Source: Synechococcus sp. PCC 7502
GTDB taxonomy: Bacteria; Cyanobacteriota; Cyanobacteriia; Pseudanabaenales; Pseudanabaenaceae
Assembly: GCF_000317085.1 (NCBI RefSeq)
Contig: NC_019702.1
Coordinates: 1-64,000, forward strand
Length of the DNA: 64,000 bases
Direction: 5' to 3'
Both the position numbers and the translations under genes were made by a program. Below the pieces are notes generated by a model that worked only from the letters and a program-made list of their open reading frames with translations, had not been told where the DNA came from and did no database searches. Positions 1 through 9,449 of the stretch are shown here, one piece after another (the first letter of the stretch is position 1; each line of letters begins with the position of its first letter).

Positions 1-180
1 TTAGATATAGACAGAAGTTTGCTATATTGCGTTAGATATTTAGTCTAAAATAAAGTTAGAAATTACCTAAATGGGTATTAATCCCATATTTAAGGGCAAA
101 ATCATCAAATAAAGTCATTTTTAATACTATTCAAGATTAAATTGTCAAGTTATTAATATGTACCATTATCTTGAGTACGA

Positions 181-250
181 TTATCTACAGTAAGTGCTAG
201 TATTAATCTCCCATGAATCTTATTTGTTTAAGCTAAACCCCTGTGGATAT
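181..250. promoter_or_regulatory. Two near-consensus DnaA boxes at dnaA
   Basis: TTATCTACA (181-189) and TGTGGATAT (242-250, the reverse complement of ATATCCACA) each match the DnaA box TTATCCACA at 8 of 9 bases. The second overlaps the GTG start of dnaA. This placement would allow DnaA to repress its own gene, or could be the edge of an origin. Two boxes alone do not establish oriC, and no AT-rich unwinding element with box clusters is evident in the first 242 bases. Confidence 0.35.
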
Positions 251-1637
251 TTCAGTTGAAACCCTATGGACAATGGTGCTTGAGCTATTACAGTCTCAAC
301 TTAGCCATCCCACCTTTGAAGCTTGGATTAAAACTGCCACGGCTGAGGAGCTAACCACAGAACGTTTGGTAATCCGCACGCCCCATCCCTTTGCGCGTAA
401 TTGGCTCATAAAGTACTACCTACCCAGTATCAGTACCTCGGTGGCAGAAATTTTGGGTTACCCCGTTGAGGTGCAAATCCTATCATCCCAAGCCAATGTC
501 AATTTAGAGCTAGAAAAAGAAGAAGAGCCTAGTGCCGAGATCGCTAATTCTATTAATCAAGTAGTTAGTTCAGAAGCGATCGCCCCCCGTCACAATCATA
601 ATCTTAATCCTAAGTATGTATTTTCTCGATTTGTAGTTGGCTCTGCCAGTCGCATGGCTCATGCCGCAGCTTTAGCCGTAGCAGAATCCCCCGGACGAGA
701 GTTTAATCCTTTATTTTTGTGTGGTGGTGTGGGCTTGGGCAAAACCCATTTAATGCAGGCGATCGCCCACTATCGTTTAGAAATAGTTCCCGATGCCAAA
801 ATTGCCTATGTTTCCACAGAACAGTTTACAAATGATTTAATTACAGCAATTCGTAAAGATGCGATGCAGGCATTTCGGGAAAATTACCGTGATGTGGATA
901 TGATTCTAGTCGATGACATTCAGTTTATTGAAGGTAAAGAATATACCCAAGAGGAATTTTTCCATACCTTTAATGCCCTATATGAAAAAGGTAAGCAAAT
1001 TATTATTGCTAGCGATCGTCCCCCCACTCAAATTCCCCGCTTACAAGAGCGATTGTCATCTCGGTTTTCCATGGGGCTAATTGCTGATATTCAAGTCCCA
1101 GATTTAGAAACTCGCACGGCAATTTTACAAAAAAAAGCTGAATATGAAAATCTGCGCATCCCCTCCGAGGTCTTGCATTATATTGCTGCCAGCTACACCT
1201 CTAATGTGCGTGAACTGGAAGGTGCATTAGTTAGGGCTGTCGCCTATATTTCCATCTCGGGTTTACCCATGACCATTGAAAATGTAGCACCAGTTTTAAA
1301 TCCGCCCAAAGAGCCATTGGAAATTTCTCCAGAATTAGTCCTAAGTGTGGTTGCTGATTTCATGGATGTGGAACTTTCCGAACTTCAGGGTAGCTCTAGG
1401 CGGCGAGAAGTGAGTCAGGCGCGGCAAGTGGCAATGTATTTAATGCGTCAACATACTAGCCTCAGTTTGCCTAAAATTGGTTTTGCCTTGGGTGGGAAAG
1501 ACCATACAACGGTAATGTATAGCTGTGAAAAAATTACTAAACTCCAAGCCAAAGATGCTGATACTGCCCAATTATTAAGGGAACTGAGCGATCGCATTTA
1601 TTTAATCGCCCAATCGGACAATAGCAAAGCGGTTTAA
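243..1637 (+). CDS. dnaA: Chromosomal replication initiator DnaA
   Basis: DnaA binds DnaA boxes and opens the origin to load the replicative helicase. The 464-residue protein has the usual order: an N-terminal domain I (about 1-80), a variable acidic linker (about 85-120), an AAA+ ATPase with Walker A GGVGLGKT at 161-168 and Walker B around ILVDDIQF, and a C-terminal DNA-binding domain carrying the DnaA signature around GGKDHTTV. The start is GTG at 243, which gives the expected N-terminus. The length is normal for cyanobacteria. It converges on bciB with a gap of about 20 bp. A near-DnaA box overlaps the start codon, so autoregulation is plausible. Identification is secure. Confidence 0.98.
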   Translation: MDISVETLWTMVLELLQSQLSHPTFEAWIKTATAEELTTERLVIRTPHPFARNWLIKYYLPSISTSVAEILGYPVEVQILSSQANVNLELEKEEEPSAEIANSINQVVSSEAIAPRHNHNLNPKYVFSRFVVGSASRMAHAAALAVAESPGREFNPLFLCGGVGLGKTHLMQAIAHYRLEIVPDAKIAYVSTEQFTNDLITAIRKDAMQAFRENYRDVDMILVDDIQFIEGKEYTQEEFFHTFNALYEKGKQIIIASDRPPTQIPRLQERLSSRFSMGLIADIQVPDLETRTAILQKKAEYENLRIPSEVLHYIAASYTSNVRELEGALVRAVAYISISGLPMTIENVAPVLNPPKEPLEISPELVLSVVADFMDVELSELQGSSRRREVSQARQVAMYLMRQHTSLSLPKIGFALGGKDHTTVMYSCEKITKLQAKDADTAQLLRELSDRIYLIAQSDNSKAV

Positions 1638-1657
1638 TTTTCTAATGCTTGGGTATT

Positions 1658-2848
1658 CTAATTTTTAGGTAACTTGTACTGAGCAATAATGCGTTTAGCA
1701 AACTCTGGAACATGAGCCTCTAATTTTTGCGGGTAGTTGCGCTTGGTATAAAGATAATTGCGGATGAAGTGGGAATCGATGGAAAAACGACCATACTCTA
1801 ACCCCTTGGGTCCAATTTTATTGACAACAAAGTTAATAATCGAGGCAACCCACATGGGTAAGGTTGTGGCATTATCGTAAGCGGCTATACCCTGTTGAAC
1901 GGCACTATGGCGATCGCCACTGGACATAACAGGTTGAGATTCTAGTTGTGACTGCACAGACTCTAGCATTTCTTTACCCGTATCATTTCTTACCACAATC
2001 CACTGCCAACCAAAGGGTGCGCCCATATAGCCCACTACTAAATCGGCTAGAGAATTTACATAATCAAAACAGGTCATACAGGAAGGGGCAAATACATCCT
2101 TAAGTTCTTTCGTATTCAAACCAAAAAATGGCACCATTTCCGTTGAGCCGTCTTCATGTTTGAAATGCACATTAAAATCCTGCATAAACTCATAACTAAC
2201 CACCGTACTGGGCGATCGGCTAGTGGTGTCGAGAAATTTCTGTAATCCTGCCCGATTGACATTATCTACACAGGGGGTTCCCAAAACGTAAAGTTTTTCC
2301 AGTCCCAATTGTTTTTCTACAGTGCGTAGTGCTTGAATCTGACAACCCACACCAATTACTAGTAATCTTTTCATGCCCGATCTCTCCACCAGTTCTAATA
2401 CAGATAAATTGGGTGAAAGGGTGGGTTTGTTTACTCTAGCAGCAAGGATTTCCTCTGGAGTGGTAGCAATTATGGGTTTAGGGGTAAAGCGATCGCTATC
2501 ACTGGCTTGGACACAAACTACACCTTCGACTTTTCCCGAAGTCAGCATTTCTATGGCAATACTAGAGACAATTCCCGTCCATTGCGCCCCAGCGATCGGA
2601 TCAGTTTTACGGGCTGCTATCATCTCTTGATGAACACCAAAGTATAGCTCCTGCTCGTTATCTAAATTGCGATCGCGCCTATGGGTTTGAACCTCTAGCT
2701 CTTGGATATGCTGGGTAATAAATGCACAAGCCTCTTTAACATAATGAATATAATAAGTGTCGCAGAGTCCACATTCACTACATAGAGCTTTAGCAGGGCG
2801 ATGTTTAACATTAGTTAGGGCTTTAGCTTTAAGATGGGGCGCAGTCAT
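1658..2848 (-). CDS. bciB: Divinyl chlorophyllide 8-vinyl reductase, BciB type
   Basis: This is a ferredoxin-dependent FrhB/FdhB-family Fe-S flavoprotein. In cyanobacteria the orthologue family (BciB, Slr1923 in Synechocystis) reduces the 8-vinyl group of divinyl chlorophyllides in chlorophyll synthesis. The 396-residue protein has an N-terminal cysteine cluster CSECGLC (residues 23-29) and a later CMTCFDY motif, as expected for two 4Fe-4S clusters, plus the FrhB N- and C-terminal domains. The ATG at 2848 is clear. The related plant enzyme HCAR (7-hydroxymethyl chlorophyll a reductase) belongs to the same family, so exact substrate is by family inference. It is transcribed apart from its neighbours. 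Confidence 0.88.
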   Translation of the reverse strand: MTAPHLKAKALTNVKHRPAKALCSECGLCDTYYIHYVKEACAFITQHIQELEVQTHRRDRNLDNEQELYFGVHQEMIAARKTDPIAGAQWTGIVSSIAIEMLTSGKVEGVVCVQASDSDRFTPKPIIATTPEEILAARVNKPTLSPNLSVLELVERSGMKRLLVIGVGCQIQALRTVEKQLGLEKLYVLGTPCVDNVNRAGLQKFLDTTSRSPSTVVSYEFMQDFNVHFKHEDGSTEMVPFFGLNTKELKDVFAPSCMTCFDYVNSLADLVVGYMGAPFGWQWIVVRNDTGKEMLESVQSQLESQPVMSSGDRHSAVQQGIAAYDNATTLPMWVASIINFVVNKIGPKGLEYGRFSIDSHFIRNYLYTKRNYPQKLEAHVPEFAKRIIAQYKLPKN

Positions 2849-2956
2849 GGGGCGGTTTTTTATTATAGGAGTTACGCATTGACAAAACTAGCATGATGTC
2901 GGTGACGAATTTTAGGAGTTTATCGATCATGAGGCACATCAAAAGGAGGAACACTA

Positions 2957-3595
2957 TTACTTAGAACTAGAGGTGGGAAATAAAGCTGGTTCAGTGCCTT
3001 GGCGCAGCCTTTGAATATTAGAGCGATGCAACCAAACCACATAGCTACCTGCAACTAAGGCAAAACCCATATAGGAAAGCGGAGACTTGGTAATTATCAT
3101 TAAGATCGGGGTGGCGATCGCTGCGGTAATCGAGCTAATGGATACAGTCCGCCAAATTGCCATAGTTCCTAACCACAGACCAAAGGCGGCGATCGCTACT
3201 AGCCAATTTAGTCCGATTAATACGCCTAAACCTGATGCCACAGCCTTTCCACCCTTAAACCCTAGCCATACTGATTTGGTATGCCCCAATAGAGCCATCA
3301 TTGCTGCCCCCAATATAAAGTATTCCAGTCCATTGGTCATGTATTCTAAACGCAGCCAAGTACTAATCTCTGGGGCAGACTTCATTAACAAAACCGCAAG
3401 TAAACCCTTGAGTAAGTCAACCACAAACACCCCAATGCCTGCTTGCTTGCCAACTGTCCGCCACACATTAGTAGCACCTGTGGAGCCTGAGCCATGTTCA
3501 CGAATATCAATGCCCGCCATGCGTCCGACTATATAGCCCGTGGGGAGGGAGCCACATAAATATGCTATAGCCAATAGCCCAATTTGTGTCCACAT
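2957..3595 (-). CDS. plsY: Glycerol-3-phosphate acyltransferase PlsY
   Basis: PlsY transfers an acyl group from acyl-phosphate to glycerol 3-phosphate, the first step of phospholipid synthesis, in the plasma membrane. The 212-residue protein is very hydrophobic with about five membrane segments. It carries the family motifs GSGSTGATN (residues 35-43), GHTKSVW (104-110) and FKGGKAVA (113-120), which form the substrate sites. Length is typical. It lies about 30 bp downstream of the DUF3086 gene on the same strand and may be cotranscribed with it. Confidence 0.96.
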   Translation of the reverse strand: MWTQIGLLAIAYLCGSLPTGYIVGRMAGIDIREHGSGSTGATNVWRTVGKQAGIGVFVVDLLKGLLAVLLMKSAPEISTWLRLEYMTNGLEYFILGAAMMALLGHTKSVWLGFKGGKAVASGLGVLIGLNWLVAIAAFGLWLGTMAIWRTVSISSITAAIATPILMIITKSPLSYMGFALVAGSYVVWLHRSNIQRLRQGTEPALFPTSSSK

Positions 3596-3624
3596 AGTTA
3601 GAAATTAAAGGTTAGAAATTAAAA

Positions 3625-4644
3625 TTAAAAATCCCGATCCCTAAAGTAAGTATTTTTAGCAGCAGGATCACGCCCAAATGCTAATAATAAAGGAAATCTC
3701 AAGGTATCTATAGAAATAGACTCTTCTGCTTCATCAATAATAATTAAGGGCATTTGTCCCTCTGTAGTCAGGCGATCGCCTTTTAAACACAAAGGATCAG
3801 GGTCTTCAAATAACACCACCCCTTTTTCAGGTCCAAAGTTTTCACGATTAAGCCCTAAACAGTCTTGAAATCCCCGTCGCCATTCTCCCAGCCGTTCGGG
3901 AGAAGTTGCCAGAATCAGCACCCGAATTTTATCACCGTAGAGCGATCGTAAAATTGATACTGCCGCCGCCGCTACGAGAATATTTTGTAACCTTGTCCCC
4001 ATAGTGCGAATGGCACCCCGCCCCGCTTGGGCAAAAAACCAATTGCTCACTCGTTCCGCATGGGTAGCCTCAAAGGTACGCCGCAGTTTCCATGTGGGTC
4101 CATAATAATCGGGCAGGGTACGATACCGTTCTAAGAGTTGTTCAATTTTTTGTTTTTGATCCCCAAATGCCTGTTCCGTTAGTGAAGGTGGTTCGACTGC
4201 TGCAACTTTTTTTAGTTCTGGCTCTGCAACTTTAACGGGCTTAGGCACTAGATTTAGCTTTTCTACGGTGCCAACAAGGTCTTGTAAACTGCCAAGTAAA
4301 TAATCTTTGAATCCTTGCACCCGCACTGCCACATCTTGGGATGCTCCCGCATAGATAGTTTTCATCTCATTTTGGAGACGTTCATACTTGCGCTGTAAAA
4401 CAGCAATTTCGGCGGTGATCTCTTGCTTACGGGTTTGATACTCAGTTAGGCTGTCTTGGGTAATTTGGGTGATTGTAGCCTGTAATTCACTAATTTGAGT
4501 TTTATCAGCTCTTAGTTGGGCAATTTCAGCTAATAGCTGTTGTTTTTCTATTTGTAATGCTGCTAAAGCTTCTTGATCTGCTAATTGGGCAGAATTTGAT
4601 TCTAAGGTTTGCTCAGCACTACCAAAATTATTATCTTCGTCCAT
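3625..4644 (-). CDS. DUF3086 domain protein (cyanobacterial, unknown function)
   Basis: This 339-residue soluble protein has a long coiled-coil-like N-terminal part (about residues 20-100, rich in E, Q, K and L heptads) and a globular C-terminal part with the sequence style of the cyanobacterium-restricted DUF3086 family. No catalytic motif is recognised. It is followed at about 30 bp by plsY. No function is known for the family, so none is claimed. The family assignment is from recalled sequence character and should be confirmed by a profile search. Confidence 0.75.
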   Translation of the reverse strand: MDEDNNFGSAEQTLESNSAQLADQEALAALQIEKQQLLAEIAQLRADKTQISELQATITQITQDSLTEYQTRKQEITAEIAVLQRKYERLQNEMKTIYAGASQDVAVRVQGFKDYLLGSLQDLVGTVEKLNLVPKPVKVAEPELKKVAAVEPPSLTEQAFGDQKQKIEQLLERYRTLPDYYGPTWKLRRTFEATHAERVSNWFFAQAGRGAIRTMGTRLQNILVAAAAVSILRSLYGDKIRVLILATSPERLGEWRRGFQDCLGLNRENFGPEKGVVLFEDPDPLCLKGDRLTTEGQMPLIIIDEAEESISIDTLRFPLLLAFGRDPAAKNTYFRDRDF

Positions 4645-4759
4645 ATTTCTAGGCGATCGCCATTAATTACTCTTCAATCTATGTTGACATAATATGTTTA
4701 CCTCAGACATTTCTCTGGAATTTTATCCAAAATACTGGATAAGTTTATGACTTCATGAA

Positions 4760-5743
4760 TTAAGACTGGCGATACTTATTTTGATAACGCAAACGGGTAC
4801 CGCTCCACAGCAGCTTTTCCCTGAGGGCTTGATAAAAAGAATAATTTTCCCTGAGGATGACAAACTTAGCCCAATGGCTGGACATGCCAATATCTACCCT
4901 TTGTCCGGGCAAGAGCGAACTAGCCAGCACTCCGTCTGTCCACAGCTTGATACTTGGATCATCATTCAAACTCCAGATACTGACAACCAGCTTAGGCGGT
5001 AAAACTATAGTGCGGCTGGATAAGCTCAAGGGACAAATTGGCGTAATCACGATCGCTTCCATACCCGGATGAACTATGGGTCCATTGGCAGCTACCACAT
5101 AGGAAGTTGAACCCGTGGGTGTAGCAATAATTAAGCCATCCCCATGATATTGATCCACTACTTCGCCATCAATTTCTAGCTCCAATGCCGATGTACTCAT
5201 GCGATCAGGAGATGCGGGCTTAATACACATTTCATTCAAGCTAAAAAAAACGGAGCTTACCAAGTCACTATCATTAATATTCTTGTCAGCATTAATAATC
5301 TTGGCAGAGAGCATCATTCTGGTTTCAATGGCATAGCGATCGCTCAGTAATCTTTCCCATACCTGTTGCGTATCCACAAACTCTTCGGCTGCTTGAGTTA
5401 GGAATCCCAAATGTCCACCCGTATTAATTGCTAAAATTGGTACCGATTGTGAGGCTAAGTATCTTGCTGCTCCAAGAGTGGAACCATCACCACCTAAGAC
5501 CAAAGCTAGATCAATATCCCCCATAGATTGAATAAATGCAGGATAGGGATTATCGTATGCCCCACTTGCTCCCATTAACACATGACATCCTAAGCTTTCT
5601 AGTTCATGGCTACATCGCTCCGCCCAACTTTGACTAACAGAGCTATCGGCTTTATAGGCAATTATGACTTTACGCAGTTTCACAGGCTTTGCGGTGAGTT
5701 TATCAGTTAAGCCTATCAACTTTTGGGCGATCGCCAATACCAC
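4760..5743 (-). CDS. nadK: NAD kinase
   Basis: NAD kinase phosphorylates NAD to NADP with ATP or polyphosphate. The 327-residue protein shows the hallmark GGDGS motif (84-88), the NExxI-like segment and the PTGSTSY motif used for NAD binding. The open frame begins with GTG at 5743. About 22 residues precede the usual family start near KLRKVIIAYK, so the true start could lie a little inside. Cyanobacteria often have two NAD kinases, and this could be either. Confidence 0.95.
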   Translation of the reverse strand: MVLAIAQKLIGLTDKLTAKPVKLRKVIIAYKADSSVSQSWAERCSHELESLGCHVLMGASGAYDNPYPAFIQSMGDIDLALVLGGDGSTLGAARYLASQSVPILAINTGGHLGFLTQAAEEFVDTQQVWERLLSDRYAIETRMMLSAKIINADKNINDSDLVSSVFFSLNEMCIKPASPDRMSTSALELEIDGEVVDQYHGDGLIIATPTGSTSYVVAANGPIVHPGMEAIVITPICPLSLSSRTIVLPPKLVVSIWSLNDDPSIKLWTDGVLASSLLPGQRVDIGMSSHWAKFVILRENYSFYQALREKLLWSGTRLRYQNKYRQS

Positions 5744-5882
5744 AATTTTGTAAGTTCAGAAATTTATGGCAGTTTTCGAGCAAATTTGCTACAAGAAAAG
5801 GGTCACAGGGCAAAGCTCCGTAATGGTTTTAGTATTTTTAGCTGTGACACAACGGATCACAATTTGGTGTAAGTTTAGCAAT

Positions 5883-6356
5883 TTACTCAAATTTATTCCT
5901 AAATATGGCAATTATTCTGGGGTGAAGAAGAACTGGTAAGCCCAAAGCAGAGATAACGCTCATGAGTAAATTTGTTCCCACCGAGGCATTATAATCCGCA
6001 ATTATCCGAGCTGCTGCCAAAAGATTGGGAATTAACACTGATATGAGTAAGCAGATACTAATTGCCCTCGCCCATTCATACAATCGCCATAACCCCACGC
6101 CAAGAGCTAGGGGAATAAAACTAACACTCAGTTTGGCAATGTCAGAAAAGAAAGCCACATTTACAGTAATTTCCTCAGATTCAAACTCCGAACCTTGATT
6201 ACGGATGGTTTCAATAAATGGATTGAGGCTGGGGAGCGATCGCAAATTTTGAAAGCGAATATAAATTAAAACCAAGCTTACAGTAATCATCACCATTGCC
6301 AGTAGGCTCACCGCTAGGGGTCGCTCTATTCCACGGTTTTCTTTAGTCTTAGCCAT
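5883..6356 (-). CDS. Small membrane protein downstream of P-type ATPase
   Basis: Not recognised. The 157-residue protein has four likely membrane segments (about residues 13-32, 68-85, 93-115 and 128-147) and a basic N-terminus. Its ATG lies 2 bp after the stop of the P-type ATPase gene, so the two are almost certainly cotranscribed and may work together, for example as an accessory membrane subunit. That link is inference from spacing only. Confidence 0.7.
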   Translation of the reverse strand: MAKTKENRGIERPLAVSLLAMVMITVSLVLIYIRFQNLRSLPSLNPFIETIRNQGSEFESEEITVNVAFFSDIAKLSVSFIPLALGVGLWRLYEWARAISICLLISVLIPNLLAAARIIADYNASVGTNLLMSVISALGLPVLLHPRIIAIFRNKFE

Positions 6357-6358
6357 AG

Positions 6359-8869
6359 TTACGGTTGGGTCAGGGCAATGGGTAACTGGCGCAAAAATTT
6401 ACTGCATTGGATCATACGCAGTAAGTAGTTGGCGGTAAATGGCAAAAATAGAATTAAAGACCAACCGAGGCGATCGGGAAGGGAAATTTGAAATAGATCG
6501 GGTAGCTCCATAATCATTACCGTAGCGCAAACAAAAATGAGAATTCCCAATTTAACGGGGAAAGTGAACTTAAAGATGGTGCGAGGTCGCCATACCGAGA
6601 TTTGGCAGGTATCCCAAAATACTAACAGGCTATAGATAATGCTAATCATAATCGAAACTGCCTGTGCTTGCCCCCGTCCAATTTCCTTAAAGTCTTCGGG
6701 ACTGACGGCACTATCAATACTGAGTAACCCCAGACTACCAAAGTAGGCGAGCATATAGCCCAAGGACATAGCTACAGCCCCCACAAAACCAGCAAGGAAG
6801 CTATAGCCTAAAACATCCTTAAGGAAGTTATTAATTTTTTGTACTTTCAAAATACCTACAGAAATTAAGATCGTAGGGATGCTCACCAAAAAGAACGTAA
6901 GCACCGTAAGTTGACGTGGCTCGATGGGAAATGGGAGTTGCACAAATCCCACAAAGGAAATTGTGAGAATTACCATAATATTTTTGGTGAGATAGAGTAA
7001 AGCTGAAGCTAAAATTTTCTGCTTAATCTGATCACCCGCTTCAAATGCTTGGGGCAGAGTGGCAAGGGAGTTATTAAGGAGAATAATATCGGCAACATCT
7101 TTACTAATTTGCGCTCCATCGTTCATGGCGATTGCCAGTTGTGCTTCCTTAAATGCAGGCACATCATTAACTCCATCCCCGACCATTGCCACATAGCTAC
7201 CCTGTTTGACCATGGCTTTAATTAATCGGCGTTTGGTATCTGGGGTAATTCTGCCAAATACCTTACCCTGCATGGCGGCTTTGCCAAATTTACTGGGATC
7301 GCATTTATCTAAATCTGACTGGGCAAACATGGTGTCGGGCGTAACCTTAATGCCTGCTTGCTGGGCGATCGCTGCCACCGTATCCACACTATCTCCAGAG
7401 ATCACCTTGATTTCAATACCCTTTGCTTCTAGATCGGCGATCGTATCAATCACATCAGCACGCAACTCATCCTTAAGCAGGACTAAACCACGGTCTTCTC
7501 TAGTTTCTGGAAGGGCTTGGTTATTTTCAGGCATGGACTGACAGGTAACCACCGCCAGCACCCGAATTCCCTGACGGGCAAACTCTAAAGCTAGGGCTTG
7601 CGATCGCGGATCGGTTAATAAAATTTCTGGAGAGCCAACGATGATAGTACATCTGTTAAATTGATTAGTAGATTTGTCCTCTAAGGTAATTGCCCCCCAT
7701 TTCCGCGCTGAACTAAAGGGAACTTCACTTTGCTTTTTTGCCAAACTTTTGGGTAATCCGATAAATGCTTCCATTGCTTTGGCACTGCTGTTATGAGTTC
7801 CCACTAGGGCAACATAAAGGGCAATTAATTCCGTAAGTTGAGGGCGATCGCATTGTGCTAGGGGAATAATTTCTTGAACTACCAGATGATTTTTGGTGAG
7901 GGTACCAGTTTTATCTGTACACAAAATCCGCACGCTATTCATGGAGTCAACGGCATTAATCCTTTGAATTAGGGTTTGTTGCTTACTAATTTCCACTGCC
8001 CCTAAAGCCAAAGCTACACTAATGGAAAGTACTAACCCCGCAGGGACAAAGCTATTCACAATTACCGCCGCATACCTGAGCGTATCAACGGGAGTTCTGC
8101 CACTATTCAGACTAGCGATTAAATGTAAAAATCCTGCTACCAGTAAGGCAAACACAAAGATTTCGACGACGGCATTAATCTTCTTTTGCAGAGGGGTGAG
8201 CGATCGCTTATAAACCCTTGAGGTTTGGGTGATCTGATTTGCATAACTTTCGTTGCCAATTTTTACCGCCCTAAATAACCCACTGCCAGCACCACAAAAG
8301 GAACCTGAAAGGACTGTATCCCCCACTTGCTTATCCACAGGATCGGATTCCCCAGTTAAGAGTGATTCATCCATTTCCAAAGATTCGGAAACTAAGACCT
8401 CTCCATCTACGGGTGCGCGATCGCCGGGCTTAAGCTCAATTACATCATCTCTGACTACTTCACCTAAGGGAATAATTAGGGAAACGCCATCTCTGCGTAC
8501 GGTGACCTGCTGTACAGACAGTAATGCCAATTTATCCAAGGACAGCTTAGCTTTGACTTCTTGAAAAACACCTACAACAATATTACTCAGAATCGTAACG
8601 CCTGAAAATAGGGCATCCGTGGATTGCCCCAATGCCGCCAGCAAGCTTAAAATAATGCCAAAGGAAATATGAAATAGGGTAAAAATATTTTCTTTAAATA
8701 TTTCCCCGTAGGTGCGAGTGGAACGAAATACGACGACATTGACATCTCCACTCGCTACTCGATCTGAGACCTCGGAGGTGGTTAAACCTTGGATTAAATC
8801 TGCTGACGATAAATTTTCAGGGATTAAATTTTCAGTAGATAAAGGTGAATCTGATAACGGAGATGCCAT
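6359..8869 (-). CDS. CtpE-like P-type cation ATPase
   Basis: This P-type ATPase is 836 residues long, with the phosphorylation site DKTGTLT (Asp319), the actuator motif TGES (172-175), and the hinge GDGVNDVPAF. Membrane segment 4 reads VPAGL (275-279) instead of the PEGL of canonical SERCA-type calcium pumps. A PAGL-type segment together with the overall size resembles mycobacterial CtpE, a plasma-membrane calcium uptake pump. The ion specificity is therefore inferred as calcium or another divalent cation. There is no N-terminal metal-binding CxxC domain, which argues against a copper or zinc pump. It is followed 2 bp later by a small membrane protein gene. Confidence 0.9.
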   Translation of the reverse strand: MASPLSDSPLSTENLIPENLSSADLIQGLTTSEVSDRVASGDVNVVVFRSTRTYGEIFKENIFTLFHISFGIILSLLAALGQSTDALFSGVTILSNIVVGVFQEVKAKLSLDKLALLSVQQVTVRRDGVSLIIPLGEVVRDDVIELKPGDRAPVDGEVLVSESLEMDESLLTGESDPVDKQVGDTVLSGSFCGAGSGLFRAVKIGNESYANQITQTSRVYKRSLTPLQKKINAVVEIFVFALLVAGFLHLIASLNSGRTPVDTLRYAAVIVNSFVPAGLVLSISVALALGAVEISKQQTLIQRINAVDSMNSVRILCTDKTGTLTKNHLVVQEIIPLAQCDRPQLTELIALYVALVGTHNSSAKAMEAFIGLPKSLAKKQSEVPFSSARKWGAITLEDKSTNQFNRCTIIVGSPEILLTDPRSQALALEFARQGIRVLAVVTCQSMPENNQALPETREDRGLVLLKDELRADVIDTIADLEAKGIEIKVISGDSVDTVAAIAQQAGIKVTPDTMFAQSDLDKCDPSKFGKAAMQGKVFGRITPDTKRRLIKAMVKQGSYVAMVGDGVNDVPAFKEAQLAIAMNDGAQISKDVADIILLNNSLATLPQAFEAGDQIKQKILASALLYLTKNIMVILTISFVGFVQLPFPIEPRQLTVLTFFLVSIPTILISVGILKVQKINNFLKDVLGYSFLAGFVGAVAMSLGYMLAYFGSLGLLSIDSAVSPEDFKEIGRGQAQAVSIMISIIYSLLVFWDTCQISVWRPRTIFKFTFPVKLGILIFVCATVMIMELPDLFQISLPDRLGWSLILFLPFTANYLLRMIQCSKFLRQLPIALTQP

Positions 8870-8936
8870 TGATTTAATTTTGATTGAATCTTTTAAGTTC
8901 GTCTATCTAAAAAAGCTAACAACCTTTTGGCATACA

Positions 8937-9356
8937 TCATATCCACCAAAGCCCGAATACTTGGTCAATAGCTTTTCTCCCTGCATCAAAGTGAGTTATG
9001 CACCTGCGGCAATATACCATGTCGGCGTAACCAGCTAGATCTTCAATTGCCCCTCCACACACCGTGCAGTGTTTGCCTACCCATTCATGAATAAAGTTGT
9101 TATCAGATGGAATAGCCACAAACGAGATCAGACATTCTTGCAATCTATCGATGGCATCTATTTTCTCAGAGGAGTTTCCCCAGCCCTTAATAGTAATTGA
9201 GCGCATCTCAGTTAAGTGAGTTTCTGCTTGAAGCAACAATTTGCGTTTATGCTCAGTATCAACTAGCGTCATTCTCTTGCAGATCGAAAGAATTGCATCG
9301 TTCTGTCCTGAAATAGCGAATATAAATTTTGTTAGTGGTTCGTTTAGGTCAAGCAT
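8937..9356 (-). CDS. Hypothetical protein with Cys-x2-Cys pairs
   Basis: Not recognised. The 139-residue protein ends with two CxxC pairs (CTVC and, about 17 residues on, CRRC), which would suit a zinc-ribbon-like knuckle. The N-terminal two thirds look helical. It lies between the ATPase and lpxC in the same direction, but with gaps of about 65-90 bp, so it may be transcribed alone. A metal-binding role is inference. Confidence 0.6.
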   Translation of the reverse strand: MLDLNEPLTKFIFAISGQNDAILSICKRMTLVDTEHKRKLLLQAETHLTEMRSITIKGWGNSSEKIDAIDRLQECLISFVAIPSDNNFIHEWVGKHCTVCGGAIEDLAGYADMVYCRRCITHFDAGRKAIDQVFGLWWI

Positions 9357-9449
9357 GGGAGGAACATACGTATATTAATTGGATAGCTTTGAAATGAAGA
9401 ACTAGGTTGTATATATTTCTCTCTGAATTATGAACGTAAATATATAAAA

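Noticed and set aside
1-242. Replication origin oriC upstream of dnaA
   Set aside because: Only two imperfect boxes; cyanobacterial origins need not lie at dnaA, and no box cluster or unwinding element is seen.
2861-2890. Sequence TATAGGAGTTACGCATTGAC upstream of bciB resembling terminal repeats of cyanobacterial IS or MITEs
   Set aside because: Only one end is present, no second inverted copy or target duplication was found; too weak to list.
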